DNA from: Pelodera strongyloides
Lineage: Eukaryota; Nematoda; Chromadorea; Rhabditida; Rhabditidae
Assembly: GCA_036852015.1 (NCBI GenBank)
Contig: JAANDG010000019.1
Span: 310,001 to 374,000 of the forward strand
Reading direction: 5' to 3'
Length of the DNA stretch: 64,000 bases
Position 1 is the stretch's first letter. Every line of letters starts with the position of its first letter. The notes under the pieces are model-generated. The model did no database searches and had not been told where the DNA came from. It worked only from the letters and a program-made list of their open reading frames with translations. Of the stretch, positions 36,601-48,246 are shown piece after piece. A program made the position numbers and the translations under genes.

Positions 36601-36741
36601 GACGAAAAACTACCATACCATAACATAGCCGTTCATCTGATTTCCTGCAACTACACCCTCATACTGTAGTGTGAGTGCAACTGGTCGTAACTGCGCTGGC
36701 GCTGCTTGGGGCCCGACGTTCGGGTTCGGTGCGATTTTCAT
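28426..36741 (-). CDS. Smad4: Co-Smad, SMAD4/Medea orthologue
   Basis: Exons, in transcript order: 36657-36741 (tentative), 34123-34322, 33751-33846, 33263-33466, 32745-32840, 32508-32591, 32123-32274, 32029-32083, 31939-31960 (tentative 22-nt exon), 31781-31876, 31486-31550, 30956-31031, 30440-30552, 30069-30193, 29791-29866, 29563-29670, 29296-29415, 28828-28953, 28426-28509 (TGA). Phases close to about 660 residues (human SMAD4 is 552). A Met/Pro/His/Gln-rich N-terminal extension precedes MH1 ([59 protein letters not shown]). After a Pro/Gln/Ser linker, MH2 shows [64 protein letters not shown] and [18 protein letters not shown]. As in other co-Smads the C-terminus lacks an SxS phosphorylation motif. 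It partners receptor Smads in TGF-beta/BMP transcription. The central MH2 segment ([15 protein letters not shown]) is diverged from the usual VWVRCLSDHAVFVQS. The start exon and linker joins are the weak points. Confidence 0.9.
28590..28670 (+). repeat. Probable retroelement 3' tail
   Basis: GATGGACACCTCGGTGTTAT, with a small CACC..GGTG hairpin, is followed by repeated AAATA units (28639-28665). This is the layout of the 3' end of many invertebrate LINE or SINE copies. The body upstream is not recognisable. It lies in the last intron of Smad4. Confidence 0.35.
29110..29225 (+). repeat. Probable retroelement 3' tail with TGTTTAA tandem repeat
   Basis: CACCCTCTGTGGTGTGCATT is followed by GCAATAAATGTTTAATGTTTAA (about 29194-29222), with three tandem TGTTTAA units. 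A terminal microsatellite after an AATAAA-like word fits a degraded non-LTR element. It lies in a Smad4 intron; no coding remnant was found. Confidence 0.35.
30631..30679 (+). repeat. (CT)n microsatellite in a Smad4 intron
   Basis: About 49 bases of CT/TC repeat, immediately upstream of the perfect hairpin element at 30694-30864. Confidence 0.95.
30694..30864. mobile_element. 171-bp snapback element, TTAAAG family (copy c)
   Basis: Two arms of about 70 bases are almost exact reverse complements (TTAAAGAGAAATGCTAGCC / TTAAAGCGAAATGCTAGCC, then GGAAAATTTGCATATGAT and AAATCCTATGTATC) around a loop of about 25 bases near 30778-30800. The TTAAAGCGA end matches the end motif of the elements at 1009 and 53090. 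High arm identity indicates a young insertion or repair of one arm from the other. It lies in a Smad4 intron. Confidence 0.8.
32323..32405 (+). repeat. tRNA-derived sequence S3 with a CTCTCGCTCC microsatellite behind it
   Basis: Box A-like TGGTCTAGTGGTTAGGACGA and box B-like GAGGTTCAACCCC are correctly spaced, and the anticodon loop CTCTTAA resembles tRNA-Lys(CTT). The arms do not pair well, so it is not a working tRNA. A CTCTCGCTCC-type repeat follows (32426-32465). It begins 49 bases from the 3' splice site of the minus-strand Smad4 exon 32123-32274. Confidence 0.5.
32851..32980 (-). mobile_element. SINE family S1, internally deleted copy
   Basis: Read on the minus strand: a head GGTCCGGGTGGTCCAATAGC followed by GCGTTCGTCTC (as in the copy at 11370), then a jump to the tail CCCCTTGAATAAAGGTGCAC followed by GCGTAAAAG and ATTTATTTATTTATAA. 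The body between head and tail is missing. Its AT tail abuts the 3' splice site of the Smad4 exon 32745-32840, about 10 bases away, in the sense direction. Confidence 0.8.
33868..33945 (+). repeat. tRNA-derived head S2, related to S1
   Basis: GGATGGCTCAATAGAAAGCG (box A) and CCCGAGTTCGAGAC (box B). The stretch AACGCACTCGACCCGAGTTC matches the S1 head (AACGCAATCGACCCGAGTTC) except at one base, but the sequence after it differs from the S1 body. So this is a second SINE type with a related head. It starts about 20 bases from the 3' splice site of the minus-strand Smad4 exon 33751-33846. Confidence 0.65.
34323..36656. other. Long Smad4 intron or upstream region
   Basis: It contains AT-rich sequence and a purine-rich GAGAGA tract (about 35335-35385). 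No further exon can be supported. A possible Smad4 first exon lies just beyond (36657-36741). If that exon is wrong, this stretch holds the true first exon and promoter. Confidence 0.4.
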
Positions 36742-39700
36742 GAGTTTTACCTTTTGCCGTATGTATTTACCTACAATAAGACTACTCTGAGAAGTAAACA
36801 CCTAAGGATTCTAGGTATCTAGCTTAAATTTAGCAAAGCAGAGGATCTACATTCTACAGGAAACAATTAAGTACAAAGGTTATTTACACATGGTAGTCGC
36901 GTGTCATTTTGTTAAAGCAGGCGGAAACGGGATTACCAGTAAACAGTAAACTGATGAGTAAGATTTGATTTTTCCGTGTTCCGCTATCGCTAAATTTACA
37001 GTAAAATCAGAACTGACATCATGGCACCATTCTGTGGAAAGATAAGGGTTCAAAAACAGATTATTCAAAGTAAATCAAAAACAGGTAACTCCTGTGACAA
37101 GCACGTGCATCTTGTTGTGAATCCACAAGAGCTCCGTGTTGAGCAAGTCAAAGAGCTTTTTCTAGGTTTCAGGCATTTGTTATAAGCATGCCCCTTTTAG
37201 TACGCAACGTTTCGCTTCTGCGATTGAAAAATCGTGGTTCTAAAATACTTCACTGTTAGATGAAAGTACACAAAAATACCATTGAGCACTAGTCAAGCAA
37301 GAAGTAATAACACCGTGTTTTGCTCATCAACAAATCAGACTACTGTAGTGTAGTTATTAGTTATGAGAGCCAAAGATGGAAAACAAGTTACCATCGCCCT
37401 CTAACACACCACCAATCACAATCAAGTTATAGTACAGTACACTTTACAGAGCAGCGAGCACAAGAGGAAAGACAGAGTTTATTTTTCAATATTAATCCCA
37501 TAAAAATCGATCATGACACTATACTCCCAAAAATCGTATCTTAGATGCACACCTTTTAAATGGAAATGCAATTGAAAGTGAGTTCGCTTTTGCTAATTGT
37601 AAAGGCTTCGGCAAAAGATTCCGCCTTATTATTTGACGGAGGGAATACGGCTGAAAACATCCAAAATCGGAAATGTACGGATCTTAAAAATGAAATTTGA
37701 GAAACCTTGCTGCGATCTTCTCCCACTAATAGTTGTGTTAGTTGAGTGTCACATTCACAAGAATAGTTTAACAAAGAACCATTTTCTCAAATTTATCATT
37801 TTCTCATAAGAAATCTTTAACTAAAAATCTAGTTAACACAAATTGCGAACGTGTCGAAATGTGTCATTTCCTAATATGCAAGAAAAAAAACAATCAATAA
37901 CGGCAACCGGAAGTACTAAAATAATCAGAGAACGGTAGACGGCAGGAGATGGGTGATAAGGGTGAATCCGCCCTTATCAACCACGCACAACACACTTCTG
38001 GAATAGAAGGAGGAAGGGAAAAGGGTGAAAACACAAGACTTCAGTACAGTGGCGTGTTCGACTATACATTGACTTGACTTAAAGGTATATGCATTGACTT
38101 CAACTAATTGCGAGACTAGAGCCAGCACTTGTTTTCATAATTGGAATCGCAGTACTCAGTTGCATAAAATGAGAAATTTACGAAAAGATGAAAAGATGAA
38201 AAGCAGCTTATCGTTCTCAGAAATGCTCTGTGACCACTAGGTCCAACAAGACAACGCAACATTTTGATTTTCGGGAGAAACACGCACGCAAACGCAAAAT
38301 AGGCTAATAATAATGCACAAATGTTGCGAACAATGTAGCAAAAAAAAAACAGAGAAGACAGTAGGAAAAAGAAAAAAAAAGATATATGATCATGCCAAGT
38401 TCTGACAAATTACGGCTAGTAAAATATATAATTCCATGAAAAGAAAAAAAAATCATCGAATACACAGTAATCCGAAAATTACTACCTCGGCTCTTGTAAG
38501 TATAAAATAATTAAATAATACATCGTTTTTCGAGAAAACGGTATAACCGGTAAGCAAATCGATCCTCACCTCCTTGAACCACAACGAAATCAATAGTTTA
38601 ACAAAAATTGCGTTACAGTAAAGAAAACTGCAAAGTGCAAGTACAGTAATCAGGAGATAAAGGAGGAAAGAAACACCCGATTCTGTAAAAAGACCGACCA
38701 TAAACGAAAGTGCGTAAAAGGGAGAACGCAACTTCCGGAGAAAAGAATGGTAACGATGCAATGTTTCAAAATTAAAAATACATCGCCAGAGTTCAAGCAT
38801 AGGCATAGGCTTACAAACGTAACGTCCCTGATGTGCGCAAGATCGGTAACAATTATTACTATTAGTTTTCAGATTTTCCGCTCACTTTCACTATACAGTC
38901 TGCCAGAAATGGCTCGCAGCAGGGCGTTATTGAATGTTTTTAAGTGAACGAGATGAACTAAAAACGCGTCCCACAACTTACATAGAGGAGTCCAACAAGA
39001 TTCTCGTATCGCGAATAGTGCGCCAAATCAATGCCACATTATCGCCGCACGAAAGGGACTATGGGGAACCGATGATCGCCAATTGCATAAAACAATGCCC
39101 TCCCGTTAAGCACAATCATTTACAAGGTGTGCAATGTCATCAAGGAAGATGAGTCAGTTCGTCTTTGACAACAAAGAAACCATCAAATATATACAATATA
39201 TATTTGATATGTGATTATGATTAAGTGAAAACATAGCAATAGATTCAGAAGCCGAAAAAGGGAAGCAGAAGAAAGAGACGAAATGAAACTGCTCTCCGCT
39301 CCAGAAAACAAAATAACGTATATGGATCAATCGATGATAAAAATAAAGCAAAAGATATGCAGATCAATAAATAAAGCAGGAAGTGTACAAAAAAAATAAA
39401 ATGAGAGAGAAACAATTGATGTCAAATAACGAGTGCTATAGAACACTGATACTAACTTTATGCACAGATTGAGGGAAAAAAGATACTCAAAAGCACAACG
39501 TTTAAAAAGTTCGTAAAACGCGCATTTTAACTGGAAACCACGTCGAGCCACAGCCATTACATTCCCACAACCTCTCATCGAAAGTGGTACACCAACTGAT
39601 ACATATTCTGATCACGAACTCGTGCACACAATCAGCTCAATCCCACTACAAGCTCGCTACTGCGCTCTAGCCTAGAACCCATACCTAGAACCTAGCACCC

Positions 39701-41280
39701 AGAACCTAGACCCTAAAACGGGTGCCGGTTCGCCCACTCCCGCCCATAGCTCCCTCCCGTTTCCTTCACCCACCTACCCATCTTCATATGCCATCTCCTC
39801 CACCAACTCATCACATGTTCCCCAACCCAATCACCTTCCCCAAAAGCGCTCTCGCTCTATTTGCAGAAGGATGATTGGTCGAGGTGATGATAATTTCGGA
39901 CAGGAAAACCATCGAGAAACAAATAGTGATACGTCTTTGTTATCTCAGCTCCGCCCTACAGGATATGACAGCCGGAGCCGCTGCGACAACGCAGCACCAA
40001 ACACAAGTCATTTCACAAATTAAACACACAATCCATCACAAGGAGACCGAGCAAAACGAGAGCGGCAAGACCGATAGCATGAGAAGGCACGGGCACATCA
40101 TAGCACAAATCGATACACGGAGTACGGTAGGCCATTCACTCTCGATAGGAAGATGATCCTCAACTATTCCCACTGTGGTGAAACCATAAACCTCCACTGA
40201 AGTTTTTAATCGCTTTTCTATATAGTCGTCAACATTTATCGGTGATCTAGTTCAGACGTGAGACGCCCCCTTCATACACGCTTCCGGAAGGTATGACCGT
40301 ACAGTGCGGAACACCCAGACACAGTACCGAATATTTGAATGATAGAGGTAACTTCATGTTCTTATCTCCAAGTTGCGGTTGGAAATCCCGGAGAGTTCAA
40401 TTCGACAGTCGACCATGTGTCTTTGTTCCATATCTCTCGTATCCACCTTGTACTGTATCCCTCGGCGCCGTACAAACGTTGACAGCGATCATAATCGCCA
40501 ACGAGGACGTCGACATAAAAATTAATCCAATATTATCAGAATTAAGATACCACTAAATTCACTGACAACCGAAGAAACTGAGGAAATAAGCGACGTCGAA
40601 TACTGGGGACAACTTCTTAATAATGAGACTGATCGCCAACTACGTACTCACCTAGTCGTCTAGGCCGCTTCCGCTTCCGCTTGATCCAAGACATAGCGAA
40701 GCTGAGGACATAATCCGCACCCGCAATTATTGTTAGGACAACCGCTAACCGTTGATTCAAAAGATTCCTCGCCATCTAATCAGGTCCCAACCCGATGACC
40801 AATCTGATTGTGCGCTGAGTGACCAGCGATTGCCAGCCACGGTGAGCCAACAACCCTGATATCGTCGAATAACAGAAGATAAACTGCGGAGCACCTTCTT
40901 GAGCATTGGAACTAGACAAAACTCCGCCCATCTAAAGACTCAAATGAATTTTTCAAAATCCTAGGAGACGCAACTGAACCCTAAACCGCCAGCTAAAGCA
41001 CCAAGATGGCCAGACTACCGGGCTAAGACCAAATCACAGGCCCGCGTACCTGGCACGGCCGGCAATCACATCGAGACTGGCGTTGCATAGACAACTTTTG
41101 GCGGGATATTAGCGTCTGTAAAAAATGTTGCGCGGGATCACTTGGTTAGCCGTTAATCCCTCATCCGCTTCAAAAATTCCAAAATTGCCGAAGATCAAAA
41201 GAAATGCTTTCACTCAGAATGCGCGCCAAAATTCAAGCGTCAAAGCATCAAAAATCAGCATGCCTTCGAGCACAAAATTA

Positions 41281-41323
<43 letters not shown>

Positions 41324-41560
41324 AGAGAGAGAGAAGAGAGAGAGAGACAGAGAGAGACATAGAGAGGGAGAGAGCGGTTCGGTTCAAGGCACAAAAGATG
41401 AAAATGAGACGAGTTCACTCTCACTCTCATCACAAACTAGAATAAAAATGCCAAAATGTGTCGTATATCGAAACCGGTCCGACACCAACACGAAAAGTGA
41501 CTAATGGCAATTAGTTAAGCGCGTAGTGTATATTCACAGCGTATAGTCGAAAGTCCCCCG

Positions 41561-41648
41561 TTACTTTATACGACTGGATTTTGAAACACATTGAAATAAA
41601 GTAGTTATCAACGAAATGTTTCAAAACCGCATGTTATGCAGCTTTACT
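41561..41648. mobile_element. Small foldback resembling the TTAAAG family (copy e)
   Basis: TACTTTATACGACTGG plus ATTTTGAAACA on the left pairs with the reverse complement of the right end (GTAAAGCTGCATAACATGCG plus GTTTTGAAACA). The GTTTTGAAAC block and AAAG end match the TTAAAG-family termini, with more divergence than the other copies. Confidence 0.4.
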
Positions 41649-41893
41649 AAATAAAGTCATTGCTCAAAAAAACTCCTATTCCTCAATTCATATGTATGTA
41701 TATTTGGGGTTGAGTAAACTTCCATACTTCTGGAAAAGTTTTCTTTAATTTTCGAAGAAAAATACAAAAATGATACATAGCAAGAAATTAGCGTATCGAA
41801 AAAAGTAACCAACCTTGATTCATCCTGGCGCTTCGATCGTTTCCTAATTGTAGTTGTTCTCGTTGTTTAATAAATCAACTATATATAGTTCAG

Positions 41894-41994
41894 GTTTAGA
41901 AGTATGTATTCAACGAGTAAACAATCTGACGAGCTTGGTCGGAATAGATTCCAGATTCCACGCTCTCCTTGGACGTCGTCGTTGGACACTTTCC
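41894..41994 (+). CDS. Candidate first exon of an unidentified plus-strand gene
   Basis: A TTCAG acceptor ends at 41893, followed after 10 bases by an ATG (41904) opening a Ser-, Asp- and Arg-rich frame: MYSTSKQSDELGRNRFQIP. It stays open beyond a possible GTGTGC donor at about 42000. The acceptor-then-ATG layout matches the starts of several other genes in this window. No downstream exon could be joined with confidence, so this is only a candidate. Confidence 0.25.
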
Positions 41995-44671
41995 ACCGGA
42001 GAAAAGTGTGCTTCCGCCAAAAGTGCTTCCGCCCAGATTTCAGATTTCAGAATAATACCCGAGCGTAGGCGGGAGGCGGTAGGAAGGTGAGTAAGTGCCA
42101 GTCCAGTATCAAATAATGTCGCCAAAGGGAAAACAAATACAATCAAAGAATTCTTTTTGATAAGCTATTTCCAACCTATCCAGAGAGCACACTCATCAGA
42201 GATGTTTCAATATGGGTATATGGCAAACGTCCAACTAGGGACGTGGATTCCTTAGGCTGGGATCCAGTAAACGGAAATTTACCTTTCACAGAGGAATGAC
42301 AAATTCTTACGTAAATCTCAGACAAGATTCGATATACGGTAAATGCCTGACGCTGACGGTTTTCGTGACGCTGGTGTATTCTTGACCCAGAATACCGCGT
42401 TTCGCCAATAACACTATTCAGCAGTAGATGGGGCAAGTAGTTCCCGAAGCAGTAACCAGAACCAGTACTGTACCTCTGTACAAGTCCCAATAGTGCGGTA
42501 ATCGGGTAACCTTCGACGCGACAAACAGTAGCTCCAAAAGGTCGAAGCCGTGTACGTGTATGTGATATAGTGATGATGAACGCGTGCCTTCTTCGTGTAA
42601 AGACAACAAATATTCTATCTCGACCGGGCACAAGAAAGAGGCCTGCGGTGTGGATGGCAGCAAGCCTGCAGACATAGGGAGAGAAGGGAATATGCGAGAG
42701 AGCGCGCAAGCCTGAAGAGTGCAGATAAAAAAGGGGATACGGAGAGATAAAGAGAGGGAGAACATAAGAGAAAGAGAGAGATACAGAGAGACAAAGAGAG
42801 AGAGAGATACAGAGAGACAGAGAGAGAGCCTGCTGGGTGCCCTTCTGACTCATCACAAAACATATCCATCGACACTGCAGAGAGACTCCTTGTTGCATAT
42901 ACTAATGGAGGGGGATCATTACGTCACACAAATCATACTCTAACATTCACACTCACATTGTAACCATCAATCCTCGCTCTCGAAGGCCGTAAGAAACGGT
43001 AAACGGTAAACAGTATCTCGGTTCAAGAGCCAAATAAACACGTAATTAAGATATGGAACTGCAAGTCTTCCGCTAAATAAAATAGATTTACAACGAAATC
43101 CAATAATTAGAAATAGTTATAGGTTATAAGTTTCATTAACGGTAAAGTCACTCGTCATTCCTACTCCTTTCCATATGTCACAAACAAAAAAATGTCTTAC
43201 AAGAAATGAATCGAAGGCAATAAGGAACACTGAAACTTATTTCGCAAACTTAAAATTTTTTTAACTGTTCAAGAAGTATAAACATAAAAATGATACAAAA
43301 TAATAAAGTTTACACCGGATGGGCAGGAAAATCGCACGTGACGTGGTGTTTCACAGAGTGGCAAACTCTGTACATATATCTGTTCGAGAGTGAATTAACA
43401 TACGCATCAATGATTGGAAGGAATGATTGGGAGAAAGGTGAAGGAAGAAAAGAGAGAGACAAAACAGCGCCGCGACACTATTGTGTATGTGTGCCATTCG
43501 TGAGCGCCCTGTTCGCCATTAATTTATGGAGCAGATTTCGTCAACTTCCAATTTTTCCTAAAGGTCCTCCGAACGAATAAAAAATGCAAGGGTCACATTA
43601 TGCAATTGGACTTGTTCAAAAATAAACCTCAATACAATTTGATCAAAGATTTCATCGATGTGCAATAATAAAAATGGACACTAATTGCAAACAATTAATT
43701 AAGTAAAAAAAACACTGAAGAGAATAGCACAGTAGTTACAATTTCAATTTCAGCCAATAAACCAAGGTTGAAAAATCAATAGTGGGACCAGATTGCAAAA
43801 GAATTATATGCTTCTGATAAGAAGTGCACAAGGAAAAGCGAATCAAGTTGCGAAGAAGGCTCCAGCTCACGTGCACTATAGTATTCACTCCTTTCTGAAT
43901 TAACTTTACAAGCTGCTATAATTTGCGACCCGCTGGAAAATCTCTGTGCCGGGCCATTCTCACTTCCTCTTATATCTAAATTTAATCCATAAATCTGGAA
44001 CCGTTAAACTACCATACCAAAAACCCCTAAATCAATATGTTCAACAACAAAATACCATTGTCGAAAAAGGTACCGTAAAATGGTACCATGCCTAAATCTG
44101 CATATGCAATTTTCGTGAGTCTGGTGTGCATTACAAGCCGAGAGAGCGTGTAAATCTGAGAGACGCCGACCATTCAAAAAGGGTGGAAGAGGGTGCGATT
44201 CGAGTGAAAAAAGTGTATGAAAAAGCAGTGGTGTGGCGCCAGGTGAGATCGCAGATGCTACCAATTAAAGTGGTATTAATCGAAGTTGCTAGAGAAGTGC
44301 CGACAAGCACAGAGTGAACGGGGATGGCAATAGCTGTACCGCTTTACGGAACTACCTGAACAAGTTAACCACTTTAGTGTTCCGCTCTAAGAATCCTATA
44401 CCACTTGTCTTACTTGTCTATCTAGAAAAAATGAAAGACCGTCAGAAAAAGAACTTATGCAACGAATAAGTTGGTGCGAGTTGAAAGTTGAAGGTTGGAG
44501 GATTAGAACGAGACACAAATCGAGTCTCGTTCAGGCTCCAAATTGTCGAAATTGTACTACAGTAATCTTATTATATAAAGGAGAAGAGTTTGTCACGGGT
44601 TTGTTTTTATGTGCACAACGAAATCCCTTCATAAAGAAAATTCTTCGATCGAAAGAGAATACAAAATCTTT

Positions 44672-44753
44672 GTCGCTGGCGAGATTCGAACCCACAGCAG
44701 CACACAACCTCTCGATTCACAGTCCGACGCTCTACCGGTTGAGCTATGCTAGC
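44672..44753 (-). repeat. tRNA-derived sequence (pseudogene or SINE head)
   Basis: On the minus strand GCTAGCATAGCTCAACCGG opens a good D-arm (AGCTC..GAGC). An anticodon-like loop CTGTGAA and a clean T-arm (GTGGGTTCGAATCTCGC) follow. The anticodon stem has mismatches, the variable region is about ten bases too long, and the acceptor ends do not pair. It therefore looks like a decayed tRNA or SINE head rather than a working gene. Confidence 0.5.
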
Positions 44754-47700
44754 TTACGGCAGCAGGATCTTATATGAGATAGAAGAGCAATTGCAATAGC
44801 AAATTTGCAAATTGGCATGAAGCCCAGAACCATATTATACGCTTCCACATAAACGTAAATGAACATCTTTTTTTTTGCGCTTGAAGAAATTCCTTTTTTT
44901 AAATAGGGTAACAATTGGCCGAAGGCCGTTTCCTCCAGTCGGAGAAGAGCCCGTAGGGCTCTTCGAACGGCTGGTATGGTAATACAACAGTGAAAAAGAG
45001 AGAGGAGAGAGACGGGAAAGGGTGAAGAGTGAAGAGAGGGAGGGACTGGAAACATACGCAAGGATCACGTCCAAGTCTTCAACTTTTGAGAGGAAAGAGA
45101 AAAAAAGAAACCCCACCTTCACAGCCGGAAAAAGGTACTCCTTGTCCGTACGAGGCGAAACAGTCCAATCAACACACGGATTTTTCCTGAAATATAACTT
45201 TTTTAAATGATGGTCACCGAATCAAAGTTTTCTCTTTATGAGGAAAAGACGAGAGTACGAGAGATACAGTCAATTCAAATCGCGATATATAATGTACTAC
45301 CATTTACTATAGACACATTACGTGTTCTGATAATGAAAGAAAACTCGCTGCAACAAAAAGATGAATAAACAAATACAGTACATAGTATCTATAAACAAAG
45401 GCCATTACAAATCAATTATTGGATAATTGGAGAGACAGAACCTGTTAGAATCAGTATAGAGAGTGACCTCTCTCCGCAAAGTCATTTCAGATCGAAGTTT
45501 TGAGGAGTTTTTTCCCGAGAGTAAGAGACGCCTAGCCGTTAAGCAAATAGAGGCGGACTGGACCATTACCACTTACGAGAAGCCGGAGAGGCAAAGATTT
45601 CAGTAATGACCGAGGGAGTGATCTATAACATGCAACTCCCAGAGGTTTAGAGAAGTAAGCCTGGAGAAATAGTGCACGACAGAGAAAGCATAGATATGAT
45701 CTCAATTGGAAGACCTCGACAAGAAGCAAGACATGTAAGAGAAATCCACCTGGAAAGGAACAATGCTCATCTGCGAGAGTTGAAGCAAGCAGAGTGACGT
45801 CTGGAGTGGTGCGCATATAAGCACAGATCAGCTGATAATACACATGACATCACTGGTACAGCCCTGGAGCAGCACTAACGTCTCTTCAACCGCAAGCCTA
45901 CAAAAGGCTAGAGACTCAAGACCAATCCAAAACACTAAACTAGGGAGAAGAGCTCTATACTTCATGCCTCTCTCAACCAAAAACCGAAATTATTTGTATT
46001 CTGATGAGGATGTAGATCAGATCTGATGCCTAGCTTTCGGAAGCTGCCACTCTTCCGAACGGCCAAATCGTGCTCCGGTAGGACCCAACAACTCCATAAG
46101 ATCTACCCCTAGACTAGCAAGTCTTCACGTCCCCTTTAGGAGGCCTACCCCCGTGCAAACGGCCAAATAATTAGCTAATCAATTCGCCATTAGGCACTTT
46201 ACCGCACTCCCCACATAATGCCATAAAATCAAGCATCTATAGTATACAAGACACTATGCACGTATGCACCGTACCGCAGAAAAAAAGTACAACGCCTCCA
46301 CCTTTTGAAGGAGAATACTACCATACTACCAATCAGTAAGCATAATTCTTCAGTTAAAAAAGAAGCCCTAGGCTCACAAAACTAAAAAATACCTCGATGA
46401 GCCGTAGCGTGCGTTCAGTGCAACTCTCAATCCCCTAAATTATAAGCTTAAAATCGGCAAACTTAGAAACTGTTGAGTTCAGAGTTCAGACTACCTACGG
46501 TACCCTCAAGAAGATCTCGTTTCATGAACAACCAAACAGCGCCAATCGGTTTTCGGCTTTCACAAACATGATTCCGCCCATATAATTTTCACACGGAAAT
46601 CAGCATACCACATGGTTCTTATTCTCTTTTAACCCTCAATCTCCAGATTCAAAACGATACGATAAACACGATTGGCACGAAAACCAAATCATCACGAACA
46701 AATCAAAGTTTAAATATTTATTTCTTGGTTAGTAAAACAAGTTCACAGTAAAGATCACAAGTAGTGGAAGCGCGAATAAATACAATACAAACAACACATG
46801 CATAAACATTTAAAGAAACAATCATGAATTATTAAATCTACATAAAAACTAAATAGCAAGATAACGCATTAATTATGCTAAAGCCCATCTCAAAAACTGA
46901 AATTCAGGATATAAGTAGGTCAGAAATTAATGCAATAGGTGCTCAAACAATGAGCTATAAGATAGGTTTAAAACGTTGAAGCAGTGTAGGACAAACTTAT
47001 AATAAGGAAAAACTAGTCTGGCGCGAACATCAACAGTACGTGTATGGATGGGAGCAACCCAACTAAATATTAATAAACTGCTAATTCAAACTTAAACAAA
47101 AATCCTTGGCACTACTAAATATTTCTAAAAAAAAAGCACCCGCTTAGCCAGGAATAAGAGCACAAACTGAAAACATTAATTATTATTATTTGTGGTCGGT
47201 TTAACACGCACGTATTTCCTTTTTTGGACACTAAGTAAGTAATCTTCATTTTCATTAATTCTTTTAATTCTTGTTGAACCGACCAAGCGGAAGCGCACAC
47301 TGAAGAGCGAAAACTTTAACAAACTAATATAAATCTGATAAAAATAAGAATACAGTACGCAAGCTCAGACCGCGAAGTACTTAGAAAACTAACCTCATAT
47401 CACTGATCGCAGATCTTCACAAGAATCTAATCTAATCAGATAAACAAGTAGAACACAATAAGGAGAAACTAACATAACAAAATGATCGGTTCTTCCACAA
47501 CGATTAAGCAAGGGTAAAGCTACAGAATGGAAATAAACCCAGTGTAAAACGCACAGAACACAGATATAACAACGTAACAAAGAAGCGTAATTTCACACAA
47601 GTAAACCCAGTATCGTCTTTTGTACGCCGAGTAATCACAGATACCATGAAGTGTGAGCAATATTGTATTGTCAAGAATTATAAAAAAGAAATAGAAAAAG

Positions 47701-48046
47701 GGCAATCAGAATCTCTTCCGCATAGTGAGACATCTCAATGAAATGCAATTCCAATCGGAAGCTTTTCCAGTGGGAAGAATAGGACATCTGTAATAGATAC
47801 ATATATATTTCGGACGTAATAGAAGACGCAAGCAGTACATACACTACAGATTCACTTTTTTTTTTTCAATTCCTAGAAACATTGCGCATCACATCCCGTA
47901 ATTCATCACCCACAACGTTCCGTACGATTACTTTGGATTACCATATATCTTGACGCAAAACAACAAAATGAAGGACAAAAACCAGTGGTCTTAGAATTCA
48001 TTATGTGTATTTTCTAATGTAGCGTATAATCAGTCAAATCCCGTAC

Positions 48047-48205
48047 CTATACACCCTGTATTGTGCATCCACCACAGTTGGCCATGTTCTTTTCATCGAG
48101 TTCCGTTTGCAACGTGACCGAGTGAAGTGCGTACTTCGATTGAAGAATTGATCGGGCATCCGAAGTGGCATAGACTGCCCGGTCAGCAGAGTCTACAAAG
48201 GAGAA

Positions 48206-48246
<41 letters not shown>

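Larger units (their letters stand above)
36742..48046. other. 11-kb region without a firm gene
   Basis: Open frames here are short or low-complexity. Visible content: degenerate CCTAGAA repeats (39660-39715); a (GA)n tract (41281-41365); a second GA-rich tract (about 42730-42835); a small foldback (41561-41648); a tRNA-derived sequence (44672-44753); and a possible plus-strand first exon at 41894. Around 39870-40640 on the plus strand several short frames look protein-like (for example TTEETEEISDVEYWG at about 40565) but are broken by stops. They may be a decayed mobile-element gene. Confidence 0.4.

Noticed and set aside
42176..42898. 240-codon minus-strand open frame
   Set aside because: Its N-terminal third comes from a GA/TC-rich tract, two other frames are also open there, and no domain or splice linkage is seen. 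Length is explained by composition.
44672..44753. Functional tRNA gene on the minus strand
   Set aside because: D-arm and T-arm are good, but anticodon-stem mismatches, an over-long variable region and an unpaired acceptor stem argue against a working tRNA.
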